From NCBI GenBank assembly GCA_029959085.1, contig JARWIR010000008.1, forward strand, positions 17,284,001-17,348,000: a stretch of 64,000 nucleotides of DNA, in the 5' to 3' direction. Source of the DNA: Nemophila menziesii. Taxonomy: Eukaryota > Streptophyta > Magnoliopsida > Boraginales > Hydrophyllaceae. Under the pieces are notes generated by a model. That model had not been told where the DNA came from. It made no database searches and was given only the letters and a program-made list of their open reading frames with translations. How positions within the stretch are numbered: the first letter of the stretch is position 1; every line of letters starts with the position of its first letter. A program made the translations under genes and the position numbers. Below are positions 22,500-34,674 of the stretch, in pieces.

Positions 22500-24770
22500 A
22501 AGAAGAGAATTGATATTATGGGTATTGTGGAAATAAAAAGTACTAGTTTTAGTGTAAATAACTTTATGAGAACTATGCTACAAGGGTAGAATCATGTAGA
22601 TAATTTTGACAAAGTTGAGAATGGGAAAACTTTGCTAGTATGGGATCCGGATAAAGTTGAAGTTGATATCCTTGAGATTACTCATTCATCTACGAATTTA
22701 ATGATAAGAGTGAGTAGAGATATTTGATAAAAGAGCTTGAGGATCATTCTTCTACTTTTGATGCCACTTGGCTTCTCCTTGGTGATTTTAATAATATATT
22801 AGATTATGTTGAGAGGAAAAATAGAAAAGTTGTAACTATGGGAGACTTTACCGAGCTTGAGGATTGTTGTAACGACACTGGTTTAGAAGATCTAAAATAT
22901 TTGGGGTCAATTCTTTACATTGGATTATAATCACAATCTTAGTTAGATGGATCGTGCGATGAGTAATAGAATACTTGATGCTTCAGACAACTATGTGCAT
23001 GAAGAGTTTCTTCCTAGGTAGAGTGTCTCAGACCATTCACCATGTATAGTGTCATTTTTTCTTGAAAATGTTATGATAGTCACACCATTTTGTTTCTTTA
23101 GTATATCGGTGGAACATAAAGATTATGAAAAAGTTGTTAGTAAGAGTCGGAACAATGATCATGGGAGAGGTACTGAGCAATAATTAATTTGTAAACATCT
23201 TTGTAACTTAAAGCTAGACTTGAGAAGATTGAATAAGGATCACTTTTCAACATCTCTGAAAGAGCTTAAAGAGAATGAGAGACTTTGGAGGAAGCCAAAA
23301 TTGAATTCCAATTCAATATGGCAAATGATGCGGATCTTAAAGAGTGGGTAGAGATTCAGAAAGACTTGAGAAGACTGAGATTAGTTTTCTTCTACAAAAA
23401 ATGAAGCTTGGATATAACTTGAAATGTGATTGATGTACTAAAAGATTTCATGGCCTCATGAAAAGTAAACAATGGAATTTTTTTATTTCAAATGATCAAC
23501 TCCAAAATGGGAAAGTTACTATCTCTAGTGCTCAAGTCAAGGTTGCATACTTGGACTATTATACGAAGTTATTGGGGTCGAAAGTTGAGATGGAAGATGT
23601 TGATTGTAGTGGATTTGATTGAGGTAACATTTTGATGAATAATCAAGGTCTGGATTTGAGTAAAGAGTTCTCCAATGAAGAGATAAAAGAGGGGTTTTTT
23701 TGATTTTCTAATGACAAAATATCTAAACCTGATGGTTATTCCTCGATGTTCTTCAAAACATCTTGGAATTTTTATCAGAGATTAAGTTACACAAGCGGTA
23801 CATGAATTTTTTGTTTTTGGTTTCTTACTTAAGAAACTAAATACCACTTTTATTTCTCTCATTCTAAAGAAAATAAATCCGAATTTTATGTAGGATTATC
23901 AACCCATCTCTTGTTGTAATGTTATCTACAAAGCAATTCTAATGATCCTTGCAGATCGTATGAAGCTAGTTCTTGAATAGATTATAGATAAAGCACAAAT
24001 TGCCTTCATTTCTGGAAGATTGACGACCGAGAATATCCACCAAAATGCAAGATCTCTTGAGAGGTTACAATAATAATATTAGTTTGTCTAGATGCACTAT
24101 TAAGATCGATTTGTGAAAAACTTATGATTTGTTTTCTTGGGATTTCCTTCGTGAGACACTTAAAGACTTAGACTTTTTTGACCTTGTATGTTAATCGGGT
24201 TATGGAATGTGTTACAACACCTTCATATTCGGCTACGCTTAATGGGGAAGTTCATGGCTTCTTCCAAGGGAAGAAAGGTTTAAGACAATGTAATCCTCTC
24301 TCTCCCCATACCTTTTAATTTTATGTTTTGAATATTTCTTGAGATTTATTTAAGAAGACCACAAATGTTCGGTTCAAGAATCATCGAAAATATGGAAATA
24401 ATAAGACCAATCACCTAGATTTTGTCGATGACCTCATGGATTGGTTGGAGGAGTTTAATAAGTGTTTGGGTATTCATCTTATGTACTTAAATCAAATATT
24501 TACTATATGGGAATGAAAAATGAGGTTGTTGAAGAAATTTTAAAAACTACTCAACTTGAAAAGGGGGTTATGTCGTTCCACTCTTTAGGTGTGCCTCTTG
24601 GAGTTTTGATCTTATTTCAAGTGATTATAAAACTCTCATTGATAAGTTGGAAAGCTATGCTCGATCTTAAAATGACCCTTCTCTCTCTTATGCAAGCGGA
24701 CTTGAGTTTATTAGATCGGTACTTCAAGGAGTTGTTTGCTTTTGGTTATCCATTTTTCTGGTATTGATTT
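22500..24770 (+). pseudogene. LINE ORF2 remnants: endonuclease and reverse transcriptase
   Basis: TWLLLGDFNNILDYVERKN (22724 frame) is the GDFN motif of the AP-type endonuclease. Around 23020-23050 a decayed SDHSPC-like motif follows. Reverse transcriptase text is scattered: LKK(I/N)PN-like at 23870, QIAFISGR at about 23996, and a degraded FVDDL (the FADD catalytic motif) at about 24420. Frame changes and stops are frequent. Confidence 0.65.
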
Positions 24771-25029
24771 GTGTGCGTGAAATAATCATGAGTATTTATA
24801 GGAGTTTTTATTGAGATGAGAAATCTCCTTAAATTAAACCACACCAAAAAAATAAGGAGGACTAGACCTCAAAGCTACTCATGAAGATGTTGTTAAAAAT
24901 TGTGGTGAAGTGAGATTCTTTGTGGATAAAATAGGTGTATAGTGAGTATTTGAAAAATAATAATTTTTGGTTGTGGCATGTGAAGAAATTGGACTCTCCA
25001 CTCGTTAAACAATCATAAGAACTGAAAGA

Positions 25030-25594
25030 GGAAATTGATGTTTTGGTAGGACATGAAAGAGGAATCAAGTCGTTACATTATTGGTTCTCCAACCCAAAGG
25101 ATCAACCTATTACTTATGAGTCGCATAGTGGTAAGTTTCTCGCTTTACATATATATTTTTCGCCACCGTTCTTTTTTAAAATTTGGGCAAATATTGAGTG
25201 GGACTCTTGTATTATTCCCAAACATACTATATTGTATGGATGACAGTACAAAAGAGACCTCACACTAAGGATATAATGATTTATATGGAATTGGATCCAC
25301 TTTGTGAATTGCGTGGTAAAAATTTTGAGTAAAACAAGCACCTATTCTTTGAGTGTACTTTTATTAATAGCATTTGAAAAGATACGAGAAGATGGTTGAG
25401 TATTGAAAAAAATATCAGTACTATCTTGAGTGTCCTTAAATGGTTCATGAAGTTTAAAACCCGACAAATATTGAGTAGAAAGACATAGAGAACAGCATTT
25501 TCCGCTACTATACATCATATATGGCGAATAAAAAATAACTCAATTATAAGAGGTAGAACTCCTTCCAAGGAAAGAGTTATTAAGGAGACTAAGG
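25030..25594 (+). pseudogene. LINE zf-RVT region
   Basis: Translated text runs FLKFGQILSGTLV..., YMELDPLCELRGK..., LFFEC..., then a segment ending KERVIKETK. This is the zinc-binding tail after reverse transcriptase. It matches the minus-strand LINE at 11652-12255, but the second Cys is replaced by Arg and several stops interrupt it. Confidence 0.65.
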
Positions 25595-25828
25595 AGGTGT
25601 TTGTTTGCACTTAATAAACTCTTAATCTGGTTCATTAAAACACTAGATCAATAAGACTGTTTGTTTTTCTTGACCAATTCAGATCTAAATACCTCATTAA
25701 TTGGTTTGTTTCATTAAGATTTGAAATCAAGTCTGATTCATTCAGACACTGTCTCTTAATAGAATAAGTTCTCTTCAGTTGTTACTCAGTATTAAGTACT
25801 TATCAATTAAAAAAATCAATCGACACCT
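25595..25828. mobile_element. Small MITE, about 234 bp
   Basis: It starts AGGTGTTTGTTTG and its complemented right end reads AGGTGTCGATTG, so the outermost bases are inverted repeats. It interrupts the old LINE just after the KETK segment. The right half matches 5108-5236. I found no clear TSD, so the superfamily (hAT or Harbinger-like) is open. Confidence 0.55.
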
Positions 25829-26143
25829 ATATGTACACTTTATCTATTTTATTCACTTTGAACCCCATTATGCCTTCATGGGTGATCATAGAATTTTGAT
25901 TGTATCTCGTTGAAATTAAATAATCGAATAGATAATGACCACCTTAACTTTTTAGGATTAGGTAGGTGATTTTTGTATAATGTGAAGTTTTTCTTTTTTT
26001 TATTGTAATAGTTTACCTAACCAAATTAATAATAAAGTTTTAAGCATTAATTAATTTTTTATTTTCTTTTATTTAATTTTTTTTTGCATACATCTGAGGC
26101 GCATAAAACGCCGAAGTTGATTTAATCAACTAATAAAAAACCC

Positions 26144-29100
26144 TCAATGAGAGTCTACAACTATTCTAGGAGTTGCTACACCGCTCCTATCTCTAGTTAG
26201 AATGTCCCATAGATAATCCGGGGGGTCCTCAAACACGCTCAAACCACCATTCATATCTGCTCCTCTTCTAGCAAGCATGTCCGCGCAAAAATTAGCCTCA
26301 CGATATATAGGGTGCAACTCAAAACCGGGGTGTTTCAACAATAGCTCAATACAATCCCGACTAGCATGACAAGGCCAACCGTTAGAGCTACCACCGCCCT
26401 TCACTAGCGCATGTAGCTCTCTCGAGTCGGTCTCAACATGTAGTTCATTTATACCCCTACTTAGTGCCCATTTCAATCCATAGTGTAAAGCTAGCACTTC
26501 TGAACGGAATGGGGAATCCACCACGCAGCGCCCCGAAAACCCGGCAATAAAATCTCCATTACTATCCCGTAATAATCCTCCTATTCCTGCCTTTCCCTGA
26601 GCTAAATCACAGCTCCCGTCAATGTTCATCTTAACCTTTTTTTCAGGTTTTATCCATTTGATTAATATACTTTTGGCGGACTTTATAATTCCTCCATCAA
26701 ATTCCTCGCCCCAAGCCTCTACACAACCTGCAGCAATTTTAAAAGCGTCCCATTTTAATCCAGAAATTCTCGGAGTAGCTGAAGCTGAGTCGAAGAGAGC
26801 TTCATTCCTCCGAGTCCATATTACACTAACTGCCGCTGCAAATAAGGTACACCATTCTATCCCTCCAACTCAAAATTTAGCTTTTAAGTTTGTTACTAAC
26901 CAGCGCTGCAGGTTAGTTATCTGCTCGTCCTGAGGTGAAGGGCCTGGATTGACAATATAATTGTCCATGTCTATCGGAACCCGTTGTCCTAGAATATGAT
27001 GTAACTGTATCAACTCGTGGGGAAATTTTCCATCCTCCAAATCATCACCTGGAGTAACAGCGTGGCCTGCACACCTACAGGGACCTGTTTCGCAAATACA
27101 CCCTGGAAAAGCAACCCGTGAAGTAGTTGCTGAACTAGGAATCGAAGGTCCTCCAGAAGTTCTCTTTAATAACCCCATCTCTCTCCACATAATTTTAGCC
27201 ACTTTGCACTCTATGAAAACATGTTGTGCATCTTCTACATCAGTTCCGCAAATTTCGCACACCATCGTATCGATTACTTTTCGTTTGTAAAGATTGAAGG
27301 CAGTGGGAAGACGATCTCTAGCTAACCTCCAAAGTAAAACCCGTATTTTCTGCGAACATTTCAGCCTCCAAATAACCTTCCAGTCAACATTGGATCCAGG
27401 GACCTCGTCTGCAATATGCGCAAAACCTGTTTTAACCGTGTAGCGCCCAGAAGGATCATGGAGCCATCTGTAACTTATCCCATCTACTGTGCTCTCCTCA
27501 AGAACCCCGGTTTTAAGAATGCTAGCTCCCGCTATAATAGCCTTACACACGCCCGAATCATTTGCTTTAACCTCGCGCGCTAGTAAACCATTTCGAAAGT
27601 ATTTTTTCCTGAAAACTTCCACCCACGCGACTCGTTGATTCTGAAGAAGTTTCCAACCGAGCTTAGCCAACAAAGCTATATTAAATTTCTTCGCTTCCCG
27701 CATCCCCAAAGCACCTACTGATTTAGGCATGCAAATGTGTTTCCAAGCTACCCAATGTATTTTCCGTTGCTCGTCGGATGAACCCCATATAAAACTTCGC
27801 GTAATACGGTCAATTTCTGAACACACATATACTGGTAACTTCATCACTTGCATTTGATAAGTTGGTACTGCGCTAAGGACTGAATGAGCCAAGGTAATTC
27901 GCCCAGCTAGAGATAAACTTTTTGCTTTCCAAACCGCTAATTTGTCTCTCATCCTTTCCACTATCCGTTTATAGAACCCTTTTTGTATTCTTCCGGAATG
28001 TATAGGCGTTCCTAAGTAGTTACCAAAAGAATCGCTAAGACAAAAACCACTAACTCTTGCTAGCTCGATTTGGTTCTCCATTGGAACATTTTTAGAGAAA
28101 TAAATCAACGATTTTTCCGCGCTTATTGTTTGTCCAGCTTCGGTGCAAAATATGGATAAGGTCTCTTGGATTAGATTCACCTGTGATATAGTGGCTTCAC
28201 CAAACAAGATTAAATCATCCGCAAAGAATAAGTGAGATAAGGTAGGACAGCCACGCCCCATACTAATTGGTTTCCAACTACCATTATCGCACAATTCCTG
28301 AATGAGAATAGACAAGCGCTCTATGCAAAGTACAAAAATATACGGAGAGAGGGGGTCACCCTGACGAATACCTCGATAAGGCTTGAAAGGGGGAAGAGGT
28401 TCTCCATTCCATATCACTTGCATTTCGTTTTCCGCCATACTAGACATTATGATAGAAATCCAGCTTGACGGAAAACCAAAATTCCTTATCGTATCTTCAA
28501 TGAACTCCCACCGAATTTTGTCATACGCCTTTGTTAAATCTATCTTTACTGCCATAATTCCTGTCTTCCCTTTAAGGTGACGCATTCGGTGATCAATTTC
28601 TCGTACAAGGACTATGTTGTCTATGGTTGATCTACCTGGCAAAAAACTACTTTGGCAGGGCCCAATTTTATCAGCGAGGATGGGTCTCAGTCTATTGACC
28701 ATAGCCCTCATAATAAATTTGCAAGGAGAATTTATAAGGCTTATTGGACGGAATAGACTTACCCGTTCAGGATCAGCGACTTTCGGAATGAGATGGATGA
28801 GTGTACCATTTAAACTTTTCGGAATAGACCCTGTATTCAACGCTTCGCGAAACATACCCTCTATTGATGGACAGACAGTACTCCAACACTTTTGATAGAA
28901 TGCAGCTGACATACCATCTGGACCAGGGGCTTTCATCGGATTTGACTGGAAGACTGAATCTCGAATTTCTTCCGCTGAAAAAGGCGCGCAAAGTTCTCGT
29001 GCAATAGTTTCCCCTACCAATTCTACTTGTGGAAGCGAAAAAATCCCAATTTTATCTTCCGGTTCTCTATAAAACTGTTCAAAGTAATCACGCACCATCC

Positions 29101-30332
29101 CTTTTAACTCAGCTTCATTATCTACCCAGACATTGTTGTTATTGAGGAGTCTAGTGCACTTTGCTTTCTTTTTCCGAATTATCCTAGAGAGGTGATAATA
29201 ACGGGTGTTTCAGTCTCCGTTCTTAATCCAACTTTTTCTCGATTTCTGAAAACTCATGATTTCTTCTTGTTTAAGAACGCTCTCATATTCACGTGATAAT
29301 CTCTTACCCAACCGGCGAAGAGAAGAATTATACGACACCTGTAGGGATTTCTTAATACCTCTAATTCTTGCCGATAAAAAGCGTTTTCTTCGGTTTATAT
29401 CACCAAAGCTATCCATATATCTTCCATTTATTAATGTGGTGTTTAATGCCATTAATACTCGAACCCACATCTTTCTCGCTTCCAACCCACTTTTCTTTTA
29501 CGAATTCTTTAAAGTCCTTATGAAGGCACCAAGCGGCTTCAAAACGAAATCCCCGGATGTGATTTTTTGGAGACTGAAAAGGACATAACTGTATCAAAAT
29601 AGGCATGTGATCCGAGTGTATCCGTGCTAGATGTAGGACTCGGTCTCTCGGAAATAATGCCATCCATTCGGAATTACCATAAGCTCTATCTAATCTCTTC
29701 ATGATTCGCTGGCCTGTGTTCCAAGAGTCACACCAAGTAAATCGTGACCCTTCAAAACCCAAGTCTATTAAACCACAACTCTCCCTCCACTCTTCAAACT
29801 TTTCCATTCTTCTCGTGACCCCTTCAACTCCTCCTCTTTTGTCTTCTTCTTTTCCAATCTGATTGAAATCTCCAGCAATTAGCCACGGGATAGGTAAGTT
29901 ATGGAATGCTTGATGTAGCGCGTTCCATAACTCTTCTCTTTCTTTATAATGTGTGCGCGCGTAGATTGCTGAAAATACCCACGGGGAACAACCTGTTCTG
30001 CTAACTTCTATATTAATGACTTGTTTCCCAGCTGAAAGAACACGAACCTCGATGTCTGAATTATCCCAAATGAGCCATATACCACCACTATAACACTCTG
30101 AATCTACGCGAATCGAATTATCTTTCTGGAGGGAGTTAATAACCCTATCCGCATTAGACCCACTGATTCTCGGTTCGACTATAACAGTAAGCCAAACTCT
30201 GTTACTAATCATCATATCCCGAACGACTCGGCGAAAATTTTCGTTTGCCGCTCCATAGCAATTCCAAACTAAGATGTTTAGAGGTTGATTTGAGGCACCC
30301 CAACTATTATCTGAAACATCTGGTGTACACAT
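26144..30332 (-). pseudogene. LINE ORF2 (endonuclease, reverse transcriptase, RNase H), several disablements
   Basis: 30332-29409 is an AP endonuclease with GDFNQIG and SDHMPI catalytic motifs. Near 29420 a small indel shifts the frame (the next frame reads DSFGDINRRKR), and a TGA at about 29208 stops it (WIKNGD, then NTRYYHLS after the stop). 29207-26870 is a 742-residue or longer open stretch of reverse transcriptase with the FFADDLILFG active site, followed by zf-RVT (CEICGTDVEDAQH...C). A TGA at 26870 precedes the RNase H domain at 26629-26144, which keeps its acidic residues (NIDGS, SEVLAL, ETDS, REANFCAD). It encodes target-primed reverse transcription functions but cannot make the full protein. 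Confidence 0.9.
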
Positions 30333-30425
30333 TAATAAAATAATATAAACGGAAAGGAAGGGGAGTACCCGAAAGGCTCTTTAGTTTGGAGACATGGACA
30401 TTTCCACATCGCCGTCATCTCGTTT

Positions 30426-32288
30426 TTAATCTTCATTTGGCATAATTTGAACCGGCGACTCCGGAACTTGGGATTCGGTCATTGATAAATCGAATTCCTT
30501 GTCCTTATTTGCACCAGCGGCAGGCCCTCTATCATGTTCCTGGGGTGCTGGTGTTTCGCTTAATAATTGCAGCGCAGGTCCCTCTTTTGCAGCAGGTACT
30601 GTTTCCACGTGAGAACAATTAAGATCATCATTAATTTCAACTAATTCCACCACTTCATTCCTTTTATCAATTATGTTCCCCCTTTGCTCCCTTGAACTCC
30701 CCACTGTACCCACTTTAATGCTCCCTTCTGTTCGAAATTTTCCAGCCACTGATCTGTTATTATTTTTCTCCACTGGACCCGCTACAAATTCCCTTATTTC
30801 CAAAACCGACTGTAGTGACCTTTGATTCTCGAAGTTAGGAGTTGTAATCACTTTATGACTACCTACTGTTCGCCCCATGTCTTTTGTACCAGCATGGTTT
30901 TTTCCTTTGTTATATCTGTCTAGCACATTACTAGTCTGTCCCTTGCTTATTACATTTTTCCCCGTCTTCTCGAACAAATGAGTATCTGATTCCTCTACCC
31001 GCAGTGCCTCAAAGCGCGAGCCAATATTCATGTAATTCTTTGTCGCACTTTGCCCCGAGTTCCCTTTTCCTTTCCCATATCCCCTATTATTTCGCCGAAC
31101 CGTCATCCACTCCCCGTACTTCTCACCCTTCGCGTCTTTCTCCTTTCCTAGCAAATTACCCGATATTTGGTTTAAATTTACTGTCTCAGATGGCCCATGA
31201 TGTGTCGTTGCATTAGGAGGGCATTGCTCTTTCCGATGACCAAATTTGCCGCACCCGTAGCAAATGAGGTGTATCCCCTCATATTCGACCTTACATATAT
31301 CCGGACCAATACGCACTTCCGGTTCAAGAGGTTTGCTTAAGTCAATCTCCACGGCTAGCCTAGCATAGTTACCCCTCAACCTTCCTTTAGTTAGCGGATC
31401 GATCCTAACGGTTTTTCCAATTTTGTCGCCAATCTTTCTTAATATCCTTGCGGTGTAGTTGTGCATTCCAACGTTTGAGATACGAACCCACGCAACCGTT
31501 GTCGTGATAGAGTTAGTTAAGGCGTTGAAACTTGGCGACCACTCCCGAACAATAAGGTAGTGATCTAGCACCATCCAAGGACCTCCAGTTATGGCAAAGT
31601 TAAAATCTTCCCGTTCACCGAACTTAACCAAGTAATACCCATAACCTACATCCACCAGTTCCAAATTTCCCACCGGATTCCATATTTGACGTAGCTTGGA
31701 TGACAAGTATGTGAACCCGACCTCTCTTCCCAAAAGCCCCACAACCACGGTGTTTTTCCATAATCGAACCCCTTCTTGGATCTCCTCTCGAGTACGAACC
31801 ACCATAGGTATAGTCTCATTCTCATCCTCCTCATCTCCTTCCACCAAATCTTCCAGTTCAGTGTCTTCCTCTCCTCCATCAGGCAGGCTCCTCTTCCCTT
31901 CTTCAGTATCTATTATGATTGGTATTACAGAATTGTTTCCTGTTAAAGAGTTCTTCCATCCTCCCAGCTTTAGGCTTGGATTTTTACTTTTCAAAATAGC
32001 AGCAGGAGCAGCATTTAGGGTTTTCGCTGCTTTGACATTCGTTGGGTTATCATGGATGCTTGCAGCAGGATGTGCGCTGCTGTGTCATACCTGAACCGTT
32101 TCCATGGTAGGTCTAGGTCGCTTCCCTTGTCGTATTGAGTCCTGGAGAGCAGGGAACTCTTCAGCAAGTGTTTCCTTCATGTTAACGTCGCATGTTAAAA
32201 ACTCAACATGGGTCTCCTCTCGGGGCGGTGGTGTTTCTTTTCCAGGCGGTTCCTGGCCTCCGGTGATCATCGTTGGCGGCGCTGCCAT
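30426..32288 (-). pseudogene. LINE ORF1 (DUF4283 and CCHC zinc knuckle), one premature stop
   Basis: From the ATG at 32288 the frame runs to 30426 (621 codons including the stop), interrupted by one TGA at 32085-32087, about codon 68. Reading resumes in the same frame. Around residues 170-300 is the DUF4283-type region (WKNTVVVGLLGREV, GGPWMVLDHYLIVREWSP), then CYGCGKFGHRKEQC (CX2CX4HX4C), then a hydrophilic tail. Such proteins bind the LINE RNA. Apart from the single stop it is well kept, which suggests a fairly young insertion. Confidence 0.88.
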
Positions 32289-32492
32289 GGCAGTGAAGAA
32301 CGGTTGTTTTTCTTTTCTTAGGGCTTCCGTATATTACGGAGGATTTTTGAATGTTTTTTCTTCTTTTATTTAATTTCACAACACATGAAAAAAGATGATA
32401 CAAAAAAAATGTTAAGAATAAAAAAAAGTGATGTAGCATTTACTCTATTATTTTTCATGACGGTTACATTATTTTGAAAACACCCTTTTGAT

Positions 32493-33084
32493 TAAGGATG
32501 GCAATGGTTCAAATATTAACAATAACCGATGGATATCCGATCCGACAAAAAATCCGTTAAAGGAACCGATGGTGCATCCGTGAGGGTTTGGTTCTCACAA
32601 AATGTAACCGGTGGATTATCCGTTAGGATTTGGTCTTTTACAATAATCCGACGGATAATCCGAAATTCGAATAAAAATATAAAAAATAAAATATTTAAAA
32701 ATATATACTATATATAAAGATATTTTATATATGCAAATTTCATACATAATATTGATCAAATATAATTATTTCATACATAAACTAGCTAATTGATTATAAT
32801 CTATTTTATTACTATATTGCCTAATATCATTTTATTGTCTTCCAACAATTTTGTAGCTAATTTTAGAATTTTAAAGATATTTAATAATTATTTTATTTAA
32901 ATCATTTTAAACGATTGCGGATACGGATTAACCGTGGATAAACCGCATCCGTCGCGGATGCGGATTTGGTAAATAATTCTAAAATCCGATGGTTAATGGA
33001 TGCGGATTTGGTTATCGTTTTTCTTAATGGATGTGGATGTGGTTATGCAATTTTTCGAGGATATCCGATCCGTTGCCATCCCTA
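32493..33084. mobile_element. hAT-type MITE, 592 bp
   Basis: The left terminus is TAAGGATGGCAATGG; the complemented right terminus is TAGGGATGGCAACGG. A perfect 8-bp TSD, CTTTTGAT, lies at 32485-32492 and 33085-33092. The interior is AT-rich with GGATATCCG(A/C)TCCG-type repeats and has no transposase. Confidence 0.92.
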
Positions 33085-33095
33085 CTTTTGATTTA

Positions 33096-33112
33096 GAACA
33101 AAAAAAAAAAAA
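33096..33112 (+). mobile_element. Poly(A)-only retro-insertion between 19-bp direct repeats
   Basis: When the hAT MITE is removed, AAAACACCCTTTTGATTTA occurs immediately before GAAC plus an A-run and again immediately after it (33113-33131). The insert itself is just GAAC followed by about 13 A's. This is the form expected of a LINE-mediated insertion that stopped almost at once. Replication slippage is an alternative. Confidence 0.55.
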
Positions 33113-33483
33113 AAAACACCCTTTTGATTTAGTGGAAGAATATAATTACCAAATTACCGTATCTCGGTATCTGATCAAGGGTCAAAATCACCATGTTGTA
33201 CTGTACAGTTTTCTTGCCCATGCATGCAGGTACGTAAAATGCAGAAAAACGTACTACAGTTAATTTATGCGATGAATTTAGTACCACACACATCCGTGTA
33301 ATAAGGATTTGCAATGAGACATCATAATCAGTGACAACTCCTTTTTCACTCACTTTCAAAAACTAACATTGTTGACAAAAGAAAAACTTACATGACTTAT
33401 AAATTTCAAACCTCCAAGTATTTGAAAATGACATCTACCTAGCCACCTTTGGTAACCTTATAACTCGCCTACATTATAAATTT

Positions 33484-33599
33484 TTTGAATAAATATAAGA
33501 GCTATTTTGATTTGGAATCATTTTGACTCCAATAAAATTCGATCCCAAAACTTTTTGATCTCTGCGGAGTAGTCTAACCACTAGACCAACTATCGATCT
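33484..33599 (-). mobile_element. tRNA-derived SINE, about 116 bp
   Basis: The minus strand begins GATCGATAGTTGGTCTAGTGG (an A-box-like tRNA head, the first bases shown) and carries GGGATCGAATTTTA (B-box-like) about 45 bp on, then AGTCAAAATGATTCC and a short A-rich tail. A perfect 14-bp TSD, TACATTATAAATTT, lies at 33470-33483 and 33600-33613. Size, pol III box spacing and TSD length fit a SINE mobilised by LINE enzymes. The sequence at 18281-18370 is a decayed relative. Confidence 0.75.
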
Positions 33600-33741
33600 T
33601 ACATTATAAATTTGTTTCACTAGAGATTATAATTTGAAATCTGTATTATTAAATAGAGTATATATGTCCATACTCGTTCGCACAACAATATCAGATGGGT
33701 GACTAAATAGACACTAATACATCCTAATGATTATTGATATA

Positions 33742-34256
33742 TGTAGTGGGAAAAATACGGCTAGGACCAAGAACCCCATGTGGGATTGGCGCGGTCCTAA
33801 CCGAAGAAGTCTTTGACTCCTAATAAGGGTAGTGATAATGGACGTGGACAAGCCCGTAGAGGAGTCTGGTCCGGTAAGAACAAGATATCACCCTTCTATA
33901 TGGGCTAGTGGTAGGTTACTTGTGGATCCTGGAAAGTCTATTCAAAGACCTTATGACTTGGGCCTCTAAGAAAGAGCCCTTTAGGGTTACTAGATGGCGA
34001 CTTGGAGGACAAGTAAGTCGCGCCTATATATATTCCTAGACATCAAAGGTATAAGACATTCGAACACACAAAACCCTAAGCCTCCTACTCCCACAAGATA
34101 CTCTAACCCTTCAAGTTACGCCCCCTGATTCTTCACCCTGCCTAGGTGCGGAAAATCCCTTACTCCGATCACTGAATTCATACCTGTAGCAAGTACCCAG
34201 TCGAAAGGATCGAGGACACCGACCCTTGATCCATATTGTAGAATCTCACCCCTACA
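33742..34256 (+). mobile_element. Solo LTR nested in the copia 3' LTR, 515 bp
   Basis: It starts TGTAGTGGGAAAAATACGG and ends TCTCACCCCTACA, with TSD ATATA at 33737-33741 and 34257-34261. A TATATATA box at about 34025 is followed by a CT-rich tract, giving plus orientation. It inserted seven bases inside the terminus of the copia LTR. Its parent family is not otherwise in the window. Confidence 0.88.
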
Positions 34257-34514
34257 ATATAATATGATTGGATGATTAAATCACACAAGTTAATAATAAA
34301 TACAAGATTTATGTGAAAACTCAAGACAAAAAAAACCACGGAAAGAGATGAAAATTGCACTATGATAAAAAAATAAATTACAAGGAGAACTGTATTTAAT
34401 TAGGTGGAAATAATAATACACACTACATATGTATATATAGCGAAGTAAGGAAACTAGGGTTATTAATCTATTGGGGCAGACCTTACAACTAAGAATTGGG
34501 TCATATCTCAAACA
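34257..34514 (-). mobile_element. Copia 3' LTR, main part
   Basis: It is collinear with 39383-39634: AATATGAT(T/G)GGATGA, then TACACACTA, then CAGACCTTACAACTAAGAAT and TATCTC(A/T)AACA. The missing first bases (TGATATA) are found at 33735-33741, across the nested solo LTR. Confidence 0.9.
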
Positions 34515-34674
34515 ATCTCCATCTTGACCCACATTCGGTAAGCGAGGCCCAAAAACCTGACGATATCCCCACCTTGAAAAATATCTCCATCTTGACGAAA
34601 AATCCGCTAAGGAGTCAAGAAAACAAGTCACCGATCTTCAAAAATATCTCTCCTCCTTCAAAAACCCGAAGGGC

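Larger units (their letters stand above)
18490..26035 (+). mobile_element. Old, decayed L1-type LINE interrupted by a solo LTR and a MITE
   Basis: In order: ORF1 (18526 onward), DUF4283-like region (19386-19691), endonuclease pieces (about 22500-23060), reverse transcriptase pieces (about 23480-24760), zf-RVT region (25030-25400) and a 3' tail. The tail at 25930-26035 matches the 3' end of the truncated LINE at 11652 (TAGGTAGG..., TTGTATA..., GTTTACC(T/C)AACC), which fixes the 3' end. Frames change many times. A solo LTR (20360-21912) and a MITE (25595-25828) sit inside. Removing both leaves about 5.7 kb. The 5' boundary is approximate and no TSD was recognised. Confidence 0.78.
26080..32360 (-). 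mobile_element. Full-length L1-type LINE with RNase H, 6281 bp
   Basis: It is bounded by a perfect 16-bp TSD, TTCTTTTATTTAATTT, at 26064-26079 and 32361-32376. The minus strand carries ORF1 (DUF4283 plus CCHC knuckle), then ORF2 with AP endonuclease, reverse transcriptase, zf-RVT and RNase H, then a short 3' UTR and tail. All domains are present in order, so the insertion was complete at its 5' end. Inactivating changes: a TGA in ORF1, a frameshift and a TGA between endonuclease and reverse transcriptase, and a TGA before RNase H. The closest relative in the window is the truncated LINE at 9659-10057. Confidence 0.93.

Noticed and set aside
34255..34514. Copia LTR with a CA instead of TG terminus and no TSD
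   Set aside because: The apparent terminus is the edge of a nested solo LTR; the true terminus and TSD are at 33730-33741.
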